Below, one piece after another: positions 15,593 to 23,939 of a stretch of DNA of 41,239 nt. The notes beneath the pieces are model-generated. The model was not told the origin of the DNA. It worked only from the letters and a program-made list of their open reading frames with translations, and did not search any database. Each line of letters begins with the position of its first letter. The first letter of the stretch is position 1. Where the stretch lies: positions 1 to 41,239 of the forward strand of contig JBILVD010000001.1 in assembly GCA_044370655.1 (NCBI GenBank), read 5' to 3'. The stretch comes from CAZFPN01 sp044370655 (GTDB lineage Bacteria > Pseudomonadota > Alphaproteobacteria > Rickettsiales > Deianiraeaceae). Position numbers and translations under genes: made by a program.

Positions 15593-16335
15593 TTGATATC
15601 AAAATTAAAATATTCGTCTTTAAAAGGTTCGTTTTTTAATGTAAAATGCCACCATTCTCCGTTAATTCCCTTAAATCCATTTTTCTCCATAATCTTTCGC
15701 AAAAACTCCCTTTTTTTGTTAAATTCTTGGCTCATTAAAGGGCTATTCGCCCAACTTTCTGTGCCAAAAAAGTCCCAATGCATTCCCATATCTTCAGTGC
15801 AATCATCAAGAAAGGTAAACTTCCCCCTCTTTACAGACTTTACTTTACAAATTTTTTGCCCTTTTTTTATTATACTCACATCAATAGTGCTCCCTCTAGA
15901 ATGGGTTGATTTTTTTGCAACAAATCCCCTCTTAAAAATTTCATCCTTTGAAAGTTCGGGAAAATAAAAAAATTTTTTCTCTTCATTTTCTTCTTTTGCC
16001 CATTTAATCATATCTTCACTTGCTTTTCTTGGACGATATCCATCATAAACTACAATTTCAAATCCTTCTCTTAAAAAGTCTTCATTTGCTTTTTTAATTG
16101 CGAGCCCCGCCTCTTTTGTTAGTATAATTTCTGATTTTAAATAACCAGCCAAAATGCGACCTGTAAAATTTTCCTCCTCCGCATACCTAACTGATTGTTG
16201 AATTTCTGGTGCTATATTTTTTAGATACACGAAGCTCTCAGGAATTGCAAAAGAGGTGGTAAAAAATGTCATAAAAAGGTAAAAAAATATCATAAAACAA
16301 CATTTATTATTATATATCTCAACCATATTTAACAA
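15589..16335 (-). CDS. D-alanyl-D-alanine dipeptidase, VanX/DdpX type (M15D), exported
   Basis: 248 residues from the first ATG. A start at residue 15 (16293) gives a cleaner signal peptide (MIFFYLFMTFFTTSFA), so the exact start is uncertain. The zinc enzyme motifs are complete: STHSRGSTID (His145, Asp152) and GEWWHF (Glu227, His230), plus the substrate-binding YDGYRPRKA. VanX enzymes hydrolyse D-Ala-D-Ala. In Gram-negatives without vancomycin resistance genes they recycle wall dipeptide, and no vanH or vanA is here. It is coupled to pepP by a 4-base overlap. With the DadA-like enzyme it could form a route for using D-Ala. Confidence 0.85.
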   Translation of the reverse strand: MLNMVEIYNNKCCFMIFFYLFMTFFTTSFAIPESFVYLKNIAPEIQQSVRYAEEENFTGRILAGYLKSEIILTKEAGLAIKKANEDFLREGFEIVVYDGYRPRKASEDMIKWAKEENEEKKFFYFPELSKDEIFKRGFVAKKSTHSRGSTIDVSIIKKGQKICKVKSVKRGKFTFLDDCTEDMGMHWDFFGTESWANSPLMSQEFNKKREFLRKIMEKNGFKGINGEWWHFTLKNEPFKDEYFNFDIK

Positions 16336-16415
16336 AATAGCAAGAGAAATTAATTATTTGCTTGCTTTTTGCAAGATTTATCTATATTAAATTAAGTAAT
16401 ATTAAGGTTTTAGAT

Positions 16416-19328
16416 ATGAAAGAATTGACTAAATTTTTTGATTACAGGACAAGAGAGAAAGAGATTGCAGAAAAATGGAAAATGGAAAAATTTTATAAAT
16501 TTGAAAACGTTGGAACTTCTTTTAAGATAGATACTCCGCCTCCAACTGTTTCAGGCTTGCTTCATATGGGGCATGTTTTTTCATATGTGCAAGCAGACAT
16601 AATTGCAAGATATAAAAGACAACTTGGTTATGATGTTTTTTACCCCATTGGTTTTGATGATAACGGGCTTCCAACTGAAAGACTTGTTGAAAAATTGACA
16701 GGTAAAAAAGCTTTAAAAAATGCAACAAAAGAAGAATTTATTAAAGAGTGTAATAGAGTTATAGAAGAAGCAGAGAAAGATTTTGAAGATTTATTTACTA
16801 AAATTGGTCTTTCTGTTGATTTTGATCTTAAATATCAAACCATATCTCCAAAAACAGCGGAAATTAGTCAGGATTCTTTTGTAGACTTATATAAAAAGGG
16901 GCTTGTATATCAAAAGCTTGCCCCTGTTTATTTTGACACGACGGATAAAACTGCCCTTGCACAGGCGGATATTGAAGATAGAGAAACGGCAGGTTTGCAG
17001 GTTGTATATAAAGCTCTTATTGACCTTGGGAATGACAAATTTGAGACAGTTGATATAATGACAACAAGGTCAGAGATGCTTCCCGCTTGCGTTTGCGTGC
17101 TTTACCACCCTGAAGATGAGCGTTATTTAAAATTTGCAGGTAAAAAAATTCTTTTACCTAACAAAGGAGGGGAGTATGACCTTGAGGTTTGCATGATTGC
17201 TGATTTTGACGTTTCTCGTGAAAAGGGAACGGGGCTTGTGATGTGCTGTGCGTTTGGAGATATGCAAGATAAAGTATGGATAGAAAGGTATAATTTATGG
17301 TCTTTAATTCCAATTAGATACGCTTTGCAAAATGGAATGCCAAGCATTGAAAAGACAGAATTTTCTAGCCAAAACTTAATTACAGATGACGGATTTGTGA
17401 ATGACAGTCTTTTTGTTAAGGAAGATGGTAAGTTTATGAAAGTTGAGGAAGCGAGAAAATTTATAATAGAAAAGATGGTATCTATGGGGCTTGTTGTTGG
17501 CTCTAAAATTGGAGATAATTTTGAAGACGCTTTAAATGATGAAGGAATAAAATTAAATAGAATTTCTCATACCGTTAAATGCGGTGAAAGAAGCGGAAAG
17601 CCAGTTGAGATACTTCTTAAAAATCAATGGTATTTAAGTTTATTACCTTTTAAGAGGGATTTTATGGAAGTTGTAAAACGCATAAATTTTTACCCTAGTC
17701 AAATGAAAATTCGCTTAGAGCAATGGATAGAAGGTTTAAATCAAGATTGGTGTATTTCTCGTGATAGATTTTTTGGAATATCAATTCCAGTTCGTGAATT
17801 TGAATTTATAGATAATGTTTCACGTAAAACAATGGATAATATAAAAAATGATTTTTATAGAGAGACGCTTAGCACTTTAATTCAAAAATCGGGAGGACTA
17901 GCAAAAGAAGATTACTTTGAAATGGAAGCACAAAATTTGCAAGACATGATGGAAAGTCCAGAGTATTTGAGCTTTGAAGATAGTTTTGTTTTGAGTGGTC
18001 TTGACTTAGAAGTTAAAAATATCGGTATTAAGAAGTATGTAATTGAAATTCATAGAAACCTAGATGGCGTGTTTAATGAATTTTTGTCAGAAGTTGGAGG
18101 AGAGAGGTGTGAAGGTGGTAAGTTTATATTGAAAGACGGAAAGTTAGAGTTTTTACAGCAATTGATTAAAGAAAAGTTAAACATGCTTGAAGAAGATTTA
18201 GGTATTTCTAATTTGCAAGTCAAAACTGAACCTGCGGTTTTTGACACTTGGTTTACAAGCTCCATTAGCCCTCAAGTTGCATTTGGAAGTTTGATGGAAA
18301 CTCCCGTTTTTGACCTTCGCCCCCAAGCTCATGAAATAATAAGAACATGGGCGTTTTACACGATGGTAAAGTCTTATCTTCACTCTCTTGAGTTAAAATC
18401 GGAGGAAAAAAAGCCAAATGCAAAATCTCCTTTCAATTCCCGTGAATTTTTTAGAATGAAAGAGAATCCAAATATAATTCCTTGGAAGAGCGTAATGCTT
18501 TCTGGTTGGTGCCTTGCTAGCGATAAAACAAAAATGAGTAAATCTAAAGGCAATGTAATCACACCACTGAAATTAATTGAAGAAAAAGGAGTGGATACAA
18601 TACGTCTTTGGTGTGCTTCTGCAAGTTTAGGTATGGATACCGCATATGATGAGAATTTTCTTGAAGAAGGAAAGAGGTTTGTTAACAAATTATGGAATGC
18701 ATTTAAGTTTTTTGCACTAAAAGAGGAATATTTTGATGAAACGGCAAAAATTACAGAAAGTTTTGATAAATGGATAATTGCTCGTTTAAATGAAGTGTTA
18801 ATTGAATACAAAATGCAAATGGATATTTTTGAGTATTCTAAAGCAAAAGATATTTTAGATAGCTTTTTTTGGAAAGATGTGTGTGACAATTATTTAGAGA
18901 TTATAAAAGTGCGTTATTACGGTCTTGAAGCTTTAATTTATAAAGAAAATCCCTCTCAAAATCCTGACGAGGTTTTAGCAAAACAAAAGTCTGCGATTAA
19001 AACTTTAAAAATTATTCTTGAAAGTCTCTTAGTGTTGTATGCCCCATTTGCAACATTTATCACAGAAGAGCTTTCAATGAAGTTTTTTGGTTATTCAATT
19101 CACAAGAGAGGTTCGCTTAAAAATCTTTCTATCCCAAGTTTTGAAAACAACCTAACTGCTATTGAAGCATTAAGATTAATTGAATTTGTTCGTAAATATA
19201 AAAGTGAGAATTCTCTTTCCATGAATGCAAGTATAGATGAATTTAGCTTTACTGCAACTAACAATTTAACATCCTTCGAGGAAGATTTGAAAAACGTGAC
19301 AAGTGTAAAAAATTTTAAGTTTTTATGA
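16416..19328 (+). CDS. valS: Valyl-tRNA synthetase, archaeal-type as in Rickettsiales
   Basis: 970 residues from ATG 16416, which has AAGG about 8 bases upstream; the frame also opens at a TTG (16362), but that extension is not family-like. Class Ia synthetase. The HIGH motif is PPPTVSGLLHMGHVFSY, the KMSKS loop is DKTKMSKSKGNVITP, and the editing and anticodon domains are in the expected order. The PPPTVSGLLHMGH form and overall layout resemble the archaeal-type ValS known from Rickettsia, a classic horizontal acquisition at the base of Rickettsiales. It heads a tight operon: its stop overlaps the rlpA start as ATGA. A degenerate parS lies at 17816-17831. Confidence 0.95.
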   Translation: MKELTKFFDYRTREKEIAEKWKMEKFYKFENVGTSFKIDTPPPTVSGLLHMGHVFSYVQADIIARYKRQLGYDVFYPIGFDDNGLPTERLVEKLTGKKALKNATKEEFIKECNRVIEEAEKDFEDLFTKIGLSVDFDLKYQTISPKTAEISQDSFVDLYKKGLVYQKLAPVYFDTTDKTALAQADIEDRETAGLQVVYKALIDLGNDKFETVDIMTTRSEMLPACVCVLYHPEDERYLKFAGKKILLPNKGGEYDLEVCMIADFDVSREKGTGLVMCCAFGDMQDKVWIERYNLWSLIPIRYALQNGMPSIEKTEFSSQNLITDDGFVNDSLFVKEDGKFMKVEEARKFIIEKMVSMGLVVGSKIGDNFEDALNDEGIKLNRISHTVKCGERSGKPVEILLKNQWYLSLLPFKRDFMEVVKRINFYPSQMKIRLEQWIEGLNQDWCISRDRFFGISIPVREFEFIDNVSRKTMDNIKNDFYRETLSTLIQKSGGLAKEDYFEMEAQNLQDMMESPEYLSFEDSFVLSGLDLEVKNIGIKKYVIEIHRNLDGVFNEFLSEVGGERCEGGKFILKDGKLEFLQQLIKEKLNMLEEDLGISNLQVKTEPAVFDTWFTSSISPQVAFGSLMETPVFDLRPQAHEIIRTWAFYTMVKSYLHSLELKSEEKKPNAKSPFNSREFFRMKENPNIIPWKSVMLSGWCLASDKTKMSKSKGNVITPLKLIEEKGVDTIRLWCASASLGMDTAYDENFLEEGKRFVNKLWNAFKFFALKEEYFDETAKITESFDKWIIARLNEVLIEYKMQMDIFEYSKAKDILDSFFWKDVCDNYLEIIKVRYYGLEALIYKENPSQNPDEVLAKQKSAIKTLKIILESLLVLYAPFATFITEELSMKFFGYSIHKRGSLKNLSIPSFENNLTAIEALRLIEFVRKYKSENSLSMNASIDEFSFTATNNLTSFEEDLKNVTSVKNFKFL
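17816..17831. promoter_or_regulatory. Degenerate parS-like site inside valS
   Basis: TGTTTCACGTAAAACA differs from the parS consensus at one base (G to A at position 11), which breaks one arm of the palindrome. In the ValS frame it reads Val-Ser-Arg-Lys-Thr. It may be a decayed or low-affinity site. Confidence 0.45.
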
Positions 19329-20149
19329 GAAAGAGCTTTTTTTTGGTTTTAGTTTGTATATTATTAAATTGCAATCTATCTTTTGCTAGTTATGATAAGT
19401 CTAAATTTGGAGACTACAAAGTTGGAAATCCCTACAAAATTGGCAAAAAAGAATATATTCCTAAAAAATACAACTCGCTTGAAGAAGAAGGTTATATATC
19501 TTGGTATGGCCCTGGTTTTCATGCAAAAAAAACAGCAAATGGAGCTAAGTTTAATAAAAACTCTTACACGGTAGCACATAAAACTCTTCAAATGCCTGCC
19601 GTTATTGAAATTACAAATTTGGAAAATGGTAAAAAATTAATTGCAGTTGTCAACGATAGAGGGCCTTTCTCCGAAACTCAACATAGAATTTTAGACGTAT
19701 CAGAAAAAATCGCTAAAGATTTAGACTTTTTAAAAAAAGGAGTTGTACGTGCTAGAATAAAATTTTTACCAAAAGAGACGCAAAGATTAATGCAAGGAAA
19801 GAGTATAAAATTAGGTTTAGTTTCAAATCCAGTAAAAACAAAGGAATTTACTCCTCAAAAACAAGTTGTTTCACGTGAAACAACAAAAACTGATTTCAGT
19901 CAAGGATATCTAGTTGGAGTTTATATTCAAGTTGGAGTATTTAAAAATCCCAATAATGCAATAAGTGTATTGAGAAAATTAGAGAATGATGGCATTAAAG
20001 AAGCAAAAATAACAACAGAAAAAACAAAAAGCGGAGATAGTGTTGAGATTGTGAGAATTGGACCTTTAAATGAAGAGATACAAGAAAAAACCTTGACTAA
20101 AGTCAAAAATCTTGGATACTCTAATGCACGAATATTAACTTTAAACTAA
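19325..20149 (+). CDS. rlpA: RlpA-like septal ring protein with DPBB and SPOR domains
   Basis: 274 residues with an N-terminal signal peptide; the LLNC sequence is a poor lipobox, so cleavage at LSFA is likelier. The double-psi beta-barrel is at about 55-155 (ISWYGPGFHAKKTANG, AVVNDRGPF, RILDVSEKIAKDL), followed by a linker and a C-terminal SPOR domain (about 195-274, VYIQVGVFKNPNNA) that binds denuded glycan. RlpA is a lytic transglycosylase in Pseudomonas. Here His86 and Asp111 are kept, but the usual Glu of T-A-N-G-E is Ala74, so catalysis is doubtful. The linker contains a perfect parS (VSRET). It overlaps valS by 4 bases. Confidence 0.88.
   Translation: MRKSFFLVLVCILLNCNLSFASYDKSKFGDYKVGNPYKIGKKEYIPKKYNSLEEEGYISWYGPGFHAKKTANGAKFNKNSYTVAHKTLQMPAVIEITNLENGKKLIAVVNDRGPFSETQHRILDVSEKIAKDLDFLKKGVVRARIKFLPKETQRLMQGKSIKLGLVSNPVKTKEFTPQKQVVSRETTKTDFSQGYLVGVYIQVGVFKNPNNAISVLRKLENDGIKEAKITTEKTKSGDSVEIVRIGPLNEEIQEKTLTKVKNLGYSNARILTLN
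19865..19884. promoter_or_regulatory. parS (perfect consensus in a 20-base palindrome), inside rlpA
   Basis: GTTGTTTCACGTGAAACAAC is a 20-base perfect palindrome containing the 16 of 16 parS consensus at 19867-19882. It lies in the low-complexity linker between the DPBB and SPOR domains of RlpA, again read as Val-Ser-Arg-Glu-Thr. Confidence 0.92.
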
Positions 20150-20152
20150 AAT

Positions 20153-20899
20153 ATGAAAATTCTAAAAGCACAAAAACTAAATCAGGATTTATCTATTACA
20201 ATTATAACCTTCTATTACTTTGCTACAATTAAGGAAGGTATTCATTTATTTAGGGATAAACTTGAAGACTTTTGCAGAAAGCATAATATTTTTGGAACTG
20301 TTTTAATTGCAGAAGAGGGCGTTAACGGAACTCTCTCTATTGCGAATGAAGATGTTGAAAAACTATATTCTTTTTTCGAAGTTTATGAAGAATTTAAAGA
20401 CATTACATTTAAAGAAAGTTATTATAAAACCCATGCTTTTGGAAAATTAAAAATTAGAATAAAAAAAGAAGTTGTTTCAAGCGGGGAAGCAAGGTGTGAA
20501 TACAACCCTGGATTTTATGTTGAACCTAAAGATTGGGACACTTTTATATCAAGACCAGATGTTATCAACATTGATACAAGAAACGATTTTGAATATATAA
20601 TTGGCACTTTTAAAGGCTCTATAAATCCTAAAACTGATACATTTCGTGAATTTAAAGAATGGTGTGAAATTAATTTAAAAGATAAAAATCAAATTATAGC
20701 AGGCTTTTGCACTGGAGGAGTGAGATGTGAAAAATCTACCTCTTGGTTAAAAAAAGCAGGATACAAAAATGTTTATCACTTAAAAGGTGGTATCATTGGA
20801 TATTTCATTGAAACAGGAAATGAAAATGGAATGTGGAGAGGAGATTGTTTTGTTTTTGACGATAGAGTTGTAATTAACGATAAACTAGAATCATGTTAA
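20153..20899 (+). CDS. trhO: tRNA uridine(34) hydroxylase TrhO (YceA-type rhodanese)
   Basis: 248 residues. It makes 5-hydroxyuridine at tRNA position 34, using oxygen. The N-terminal UPF0176 region includes GTVLIAEEGVNGTLS, and the C-terminal rhodanese domain has INIDTRNDFEYIIGTFKGSIN and the active-site loop FCTGGVRCEKSTSWL with the catalytic Cys. KGGIIGYF is the conserved strand after it. It starts 3 bases after rlpA and overlaps dapF by 7 bases, so it is inside the valS operon. Placement next to valS fits a translation theme. Confidence 0.92.
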   Translation: MKILKAQKLNQDLSITIITFYYFATIKEGIHLFRDKLEDFCRKHNIFGTVLIAEEGVNGTLSIANEDVEKLYSFFEVYEEFKDITFKESYYKTHAFGKLKIRIKKEVVSSGEARCEYNPGFYVEPKDWDTFISRPDVINIDTRNDFEYIIGTFKGSINPKTDTFREFKEWCEINLKDKNQIIAGFCTGGVRCEKSTSWLKKAGYKNVYHLKGGIIGYFIETGNENGMWRGDCFVFDDRVVINDKLESC

Positions 20900-21642
20900 T
20901 TTTGCAAAAATGGCATTCTATTGGAAACGACTTTTTGATTTCAAAGCTTGAATTATCTAAGGAGGAAATAACAAGGCTTTGTGATAGAAAATTTGGCATA
21001 GGGGCGGATCAGTTTGTTTTAATTCAAGAAGAGGAGAAAAAAGTCATTCGCTTTTTTAATCAAGATGGCACGGAGGCGGAAATGTGTGGAAATGCACTAA
21101 AATGTGTTACTAGCATTTTGCATCAAGAGACTTTAAAAACTGAATTTATCTTAAAAACGAAAAAAGGTTTAATAGAATGCAAAATAGAGGAGGATGGTCT
21201 TTCCAAGGTGAATTTGGGCAAACCTCTTGAAGTAAGGGCGTTAAAAGAGGGCTTTTATGTGAATTTAGGAAACCCTCACCTTGTTATTTTTTGCAAACCT
21301 AATGACGACTTTATTGAACATAAGGGAAAGGAGATGCAGGTAAAATTTAGCGAAACAAACGGGATTAATGTGTCTTTTGTTGAAGTTATCGATAAGCAAA
21401 AATTATTAGTTAGAACATTTGAAAGAGGGGTAGGGGAGACGCTTTCTTGTGGTAGTGGCTCTTGTGCTTCATTTATTGCATCTTTTAACAAAGGCTTGGT
21501 TGAAGGTGCGGTGCAAGTTTTTAATAAAGGTAGTAAAAAAGTTCTTGCATTTAAAGAAAGTTGTCATCTAATTTCTTTTGAGAGTGAAAATGTTGTACTT
21601 AGAGGAAAAGGAACAAAAGTAGCAGAAATAAAAATTTATTAA
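20893..21642 (+). CDS. dapF: Diaminopimelate epimerase DapF
   Basis: 249 residues, slightly short for the family (about 275). It converts L,L- to meso-diaminopimelate for peptidoglycan and lysine. The N-terminal KWHSIGNDFLI motif is followed by the first catalytic Cys65 in EMCGNALKC. The GNPHLVIF segment precedes ERGVGETLSCGSGSCASF with the second catalytic Cys. Its ATG overlaps the trhO stop by 7 bases. Together with MraY, RlpA, MltG and the VanX-like enzyme it indicates that this organism makes DAP-type peptidoglycan. Confidence 0.95.
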   Translation: MLILQKWHSIGNDFLISKLELSKEEITRLCDRKFGIGADQFVLIQEEEKKVIRFFNQDGTEAEMCGNALKCVTSILHQETLKTEFILKTKKGLIECKIEEDGLSKVNLGKPLEVRALKEGFYVNLGNPHLVIFCKPNDDFIEHKGKEMQVKFSETNGINVSFVEVIDKQKLLVRTFERGVGETLSCGSGSCASFIASFNKGLVEGAVQVFNKGSKKVLAFKESCHLISFESENVVLRGKGTKVAEIKIY

Positions 21643-21660
21643 GTAAGTTTAAGTAATGAT

Positions 21661-23397
21661 ATGAAGACTTTTTTTGACTTGTTAAAAAAAATAGAAGTTA
21701 ACCACCCAAAGCAGAATTTTCTATCTTTGCTTGCAAATGGAGAATCTTCTAGTTTACAATACGGATTATGCTTAGAGTATATAAGTAATATAGCCAATTT
21801 TTTAGCCATTAAAGGTTTTAAAAAGCAAGATAAGATAGTAATTATAATGGAATCTTCTCCTTTGTGGCTTTGTGTTGATTTGGCAATAACAAAGTCAGGT
21901 TGCATATCCGTCCCTATGTTTTCCAATCTTTCCTTTGATAATATGGTTTATCAATTTGAAAATTGCGAGGCAAAGGCAATCTTTCTTCAAGATGAAAATG
22001 TTTTTAACATAGTAAAAAAAACAGGCTATAAATTTGAATATATATTTATTTTAAATCAGCTTTCTCAAGATTTTATAGAAAAAAATCACGAATTTAACAT
22101 TATTTCAATTGAAGAAATAGCAAAACAGGGGTTTTTGTATAAAATTGAGGCAAGAGATTTGCTTGATGAAATTGAAAAAAATGTAAATGAAGACGATACA
22201 GCAACAATAATTTACACAAGTGGAACATCAGGGAGACCAAAAGGCGTTGAACTAACGCATAAAAACCTTATCTCCCAACTTGGCATGATAGATGTAGGTT
22301 TTGAAAATGTCTTAAAATCTAGCGAAGATTGCGTGTTTTCCTTTTTACCTTTGGCTCACATTTTTCAAAGAACGGTAACATATTATTTTATATCAAAATG
22401 TGTTAATTTTTACTTTTCAAACGATATTAAATCTATATCTGACGATTTAGAAAAAGCGAAGCCATCAGCAGTTACGGTTGTTCCTAGGTTTTTAGAGAAA
22501 GTGAAAAATGGATTGAATGAAAAAATCAAAAACAATCCGTCTAAAATACAAAAACTAATTGGAAGGCTTTGCTATAATTACGCACTCAATCACGAGCCAA
22601 CAAAAAGACATAGTTTTTTATATAAAATTTACGATAAAATCTTATACTCTAAAATAAGACAAAAGTTAGGTGGCAAAATTAAAGCAATGATATGCGGAGG
22701 AGCTTCCTTGCCAGATGAAGTCTATCGTTTTTTTATAAATATTGGAATTCCACTTTATCAAGGATATGGTTTGACTGAAACATCTCCAGTTGTTGCAGTT
22801 AATACTCCAGATGAAAGTAAGATTTACACAATTGGTAAGGCAATGAGGGGAATTGAAGTTAAGCTAACCGAAGAAAGAGAGCTTTTAGTGAGAGGTCCAA
22901 ATGTAATGAAAGGGTATTATAAAATTGGTAATGATGACGCTAGAGCTATCGATGAGAGCGGGTTTTTATATACAGGTGATTTAGCGGAGATTGATAGTGA
23001 AGGTTACATTAAAATTATAGGACGCAAAAAAGAGCAATTTAAAACATCAAACGGAAAGTTCATTAACCCTATTAAAATAGAAAGTATGTTAAATGCAATT
23101 CCTTACATAGAAACTTCTTGTGTTATTGCAGAAGGTAGACCGTTTGTAACAGTTATACTCTTCCCAAACGATGCAGGAGTTAGTAGAATATCGGAAGTTC
23201 AACTTTCTCTTCCAGCCTATATAAGGCAAATAAACGAGCAGCTTGACAGACACGAAAATATACATTACTTTCATCTAAATTCAAAGCCAGCTTCAATTGA
23301 GGGGGGGCAGATAACTCCATCAATGAAAGTTGTGAGGAGTGCAATTATAAATCAGTTTAAAAAGGTAATTGAAGATTTTTATTCAAGAATTCATTAA
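21661..23397 (+). CDS. Long-chain acyl-CoA synthetase (AMP-forming, FAA1/FadD15-like)
   Basis: 578 residues. It activates fatty acids to acyl-CoA through acyl-AMP. The P-loop motif is TIIYTSGTSGRPKGVELTHKN, followed by YQGYGLTETSPVVAVN, LYTGDLAEID and IIGRKKEQFKTSNGKFI with the adenylation Lys region. The FSFLPLAHIFQR segment is typical of the long-chain FAA1/FadD15 group. It begins 18 bases after dapF and is the last gene of the valS operon. It probably serves uptake of host or environmental fatty acids for phospholipid synthesis. Confidence 0.9.
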   Translation: MKTFFDLLKKIEVNHPKQNFLSLLANGESSSLQYGLCLEYISNIANFLAIKGFKKQDKIVIIMESSPLWLCVDLAITKSGCISVPMFSNLSFDNMVYQFENCEAKAIFLQDENVFNIVKKTGYKFEYIFILNQLSQDFIEKNHEFNIISIEEIAKQGFLYKIEARDLLDEIEKNVNEDDTATIIYTSGTSGRPKGVELTHKNLISQLGMIDVGFENVLKSSEDCVFSFLPLAHIFQRTVTYYFISKCVNFYFSNDIKSISDDLEKAKPSAVTVVPRFLEKVKNGLNEKIKNNPSKIQKLIGRLCYNYALNHEPTKRHSFLYKIYDKILYSKIRQKLGGKIKAMICGGASLPDEVYRFFINIGIPLYQGYGLTETSPVVAVNTPDESKIYTIGKAMRGIEVKLTEERELLVRGPNVMKGYYKIGNDDARAIDESGFLYTGDLAEIDSEGYIKIIGRKKEQFKTSNGKFINPIKIESMLNAIPYIETSCVIAEGRPFVTVILFPNDAGVSRISEVQLSLPAYIRQINEQLDRHENIHYFHLNSKPASIEGGQITPSMKVVRSAIINQFKKVIEDFYSRIH

Positions 23398-23454
23398 ACT
23401 TTTTCTAAAAGATATTTTAATTGCTTGTTTCTAACATTATTGCACTTCGTAATT

Positions 23455-23486
23455 TTATAAAAGTTTTAGCAAAACACTTTTTATAA
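23455..23486. terminator. AT-rich hairpin between convergent genes, possible bidirectional terminator
   Basis: TTATAAAAGTTTT, a 3-base AGC loop, then AAAACACTTTTTATAA. The arms pair with two small bulges. It lies between the acyl-CoA synthetase stop (23397) and the stop of the minus-strand prohead protease (23515), where a shared terminator is expected. The stem has almost no GC, so confidence is limited. Confidence 0.4.
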
Positions 23487-23514
23487 TTTGTTTAAAGTGG
23501 TTTTCTTGCAATAA

Positions 23515-23883
23515 TTAAATACATATTGCAAAAGCATTTTTATTTGCCCCTTTTTTGACAACACTTATTTCAAATACTCTCAAAGAGGGAATATATCTAA
23601 CACCATCTCTATCTTTAAATGTATTACTAGGAATAAAACCGATGCTTAAATTTATTTTCCTTTTCGCAAATTCAGGAATTATCTTCCCTTCCACAAAAAG
23701 CCCTCTATCGTTTTGAGTTATTCTTTCAATAACTCCTATCTTTTTTTTTGGGTTATGCTCTAATAATAAAGGAAGATGACAGGCTTTATCCCACTTTGCA
23801 CCTCCCAATATTACATCTTTATTTAAATCTAATTGATTAAAAATGCTTGCATAACCATAAAAAAACTTGCTATTTTTAAACAT
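23515..23883 (-). CDS. HK97-family prohead protease, small orphan (phage or gene-transfer-agent relic)
   Basis: 122 residues. The pattern is that of caudoviral prohead proteases (peptidase family U35): YGYASIFNQLDLNKDVILGGA, then LLLEHNPKKKIGVIERITQNDRGLFVEGKI with the catalytic His, and KINLSIGFIP with the catalytic Ser. It is short compared with phage proteases but close to gene-transfer-agent versions. No portal, capsid or terminase gene is adjacent. Dispersed GTA-like genes are known in Rickettsiales, so this may be such a remnant. The intact reading frame argues that it is maintained. Confidence 0.75.
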   Translation of the reverse strand: MFKNSKFFYGYASIFNQLDLNKDVILGGAKWDKACHLPLLLEHNPKKKIGVIERITQNDRGLFVEGKIIPEFAKRKINLSIGFIPSNTFKDRDGVRYIPSLRVFEISVVKKGANKNAFAICI

Positions 23884-23939
23884 TTTTATTAAGATTTTTC
23901 ATATTTATAATATATCTATTTATTTTTAGTAAGCAAAAT

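Noticed and set aside
16362..16415. Upstream TTG extension of valS
   Set aside because: The 18 extra residues are unlike ValS and the ATG at 16416 has an AAGG element at good distance.
17210..17225. CGTTTCTCGTGAAAAG in valS as another parS
   Set aside because: Only 12 of 16 bases match and the palindrome is broken at several places; it is explained by the codons for Val-Ser-Arg-Glu-Lys.
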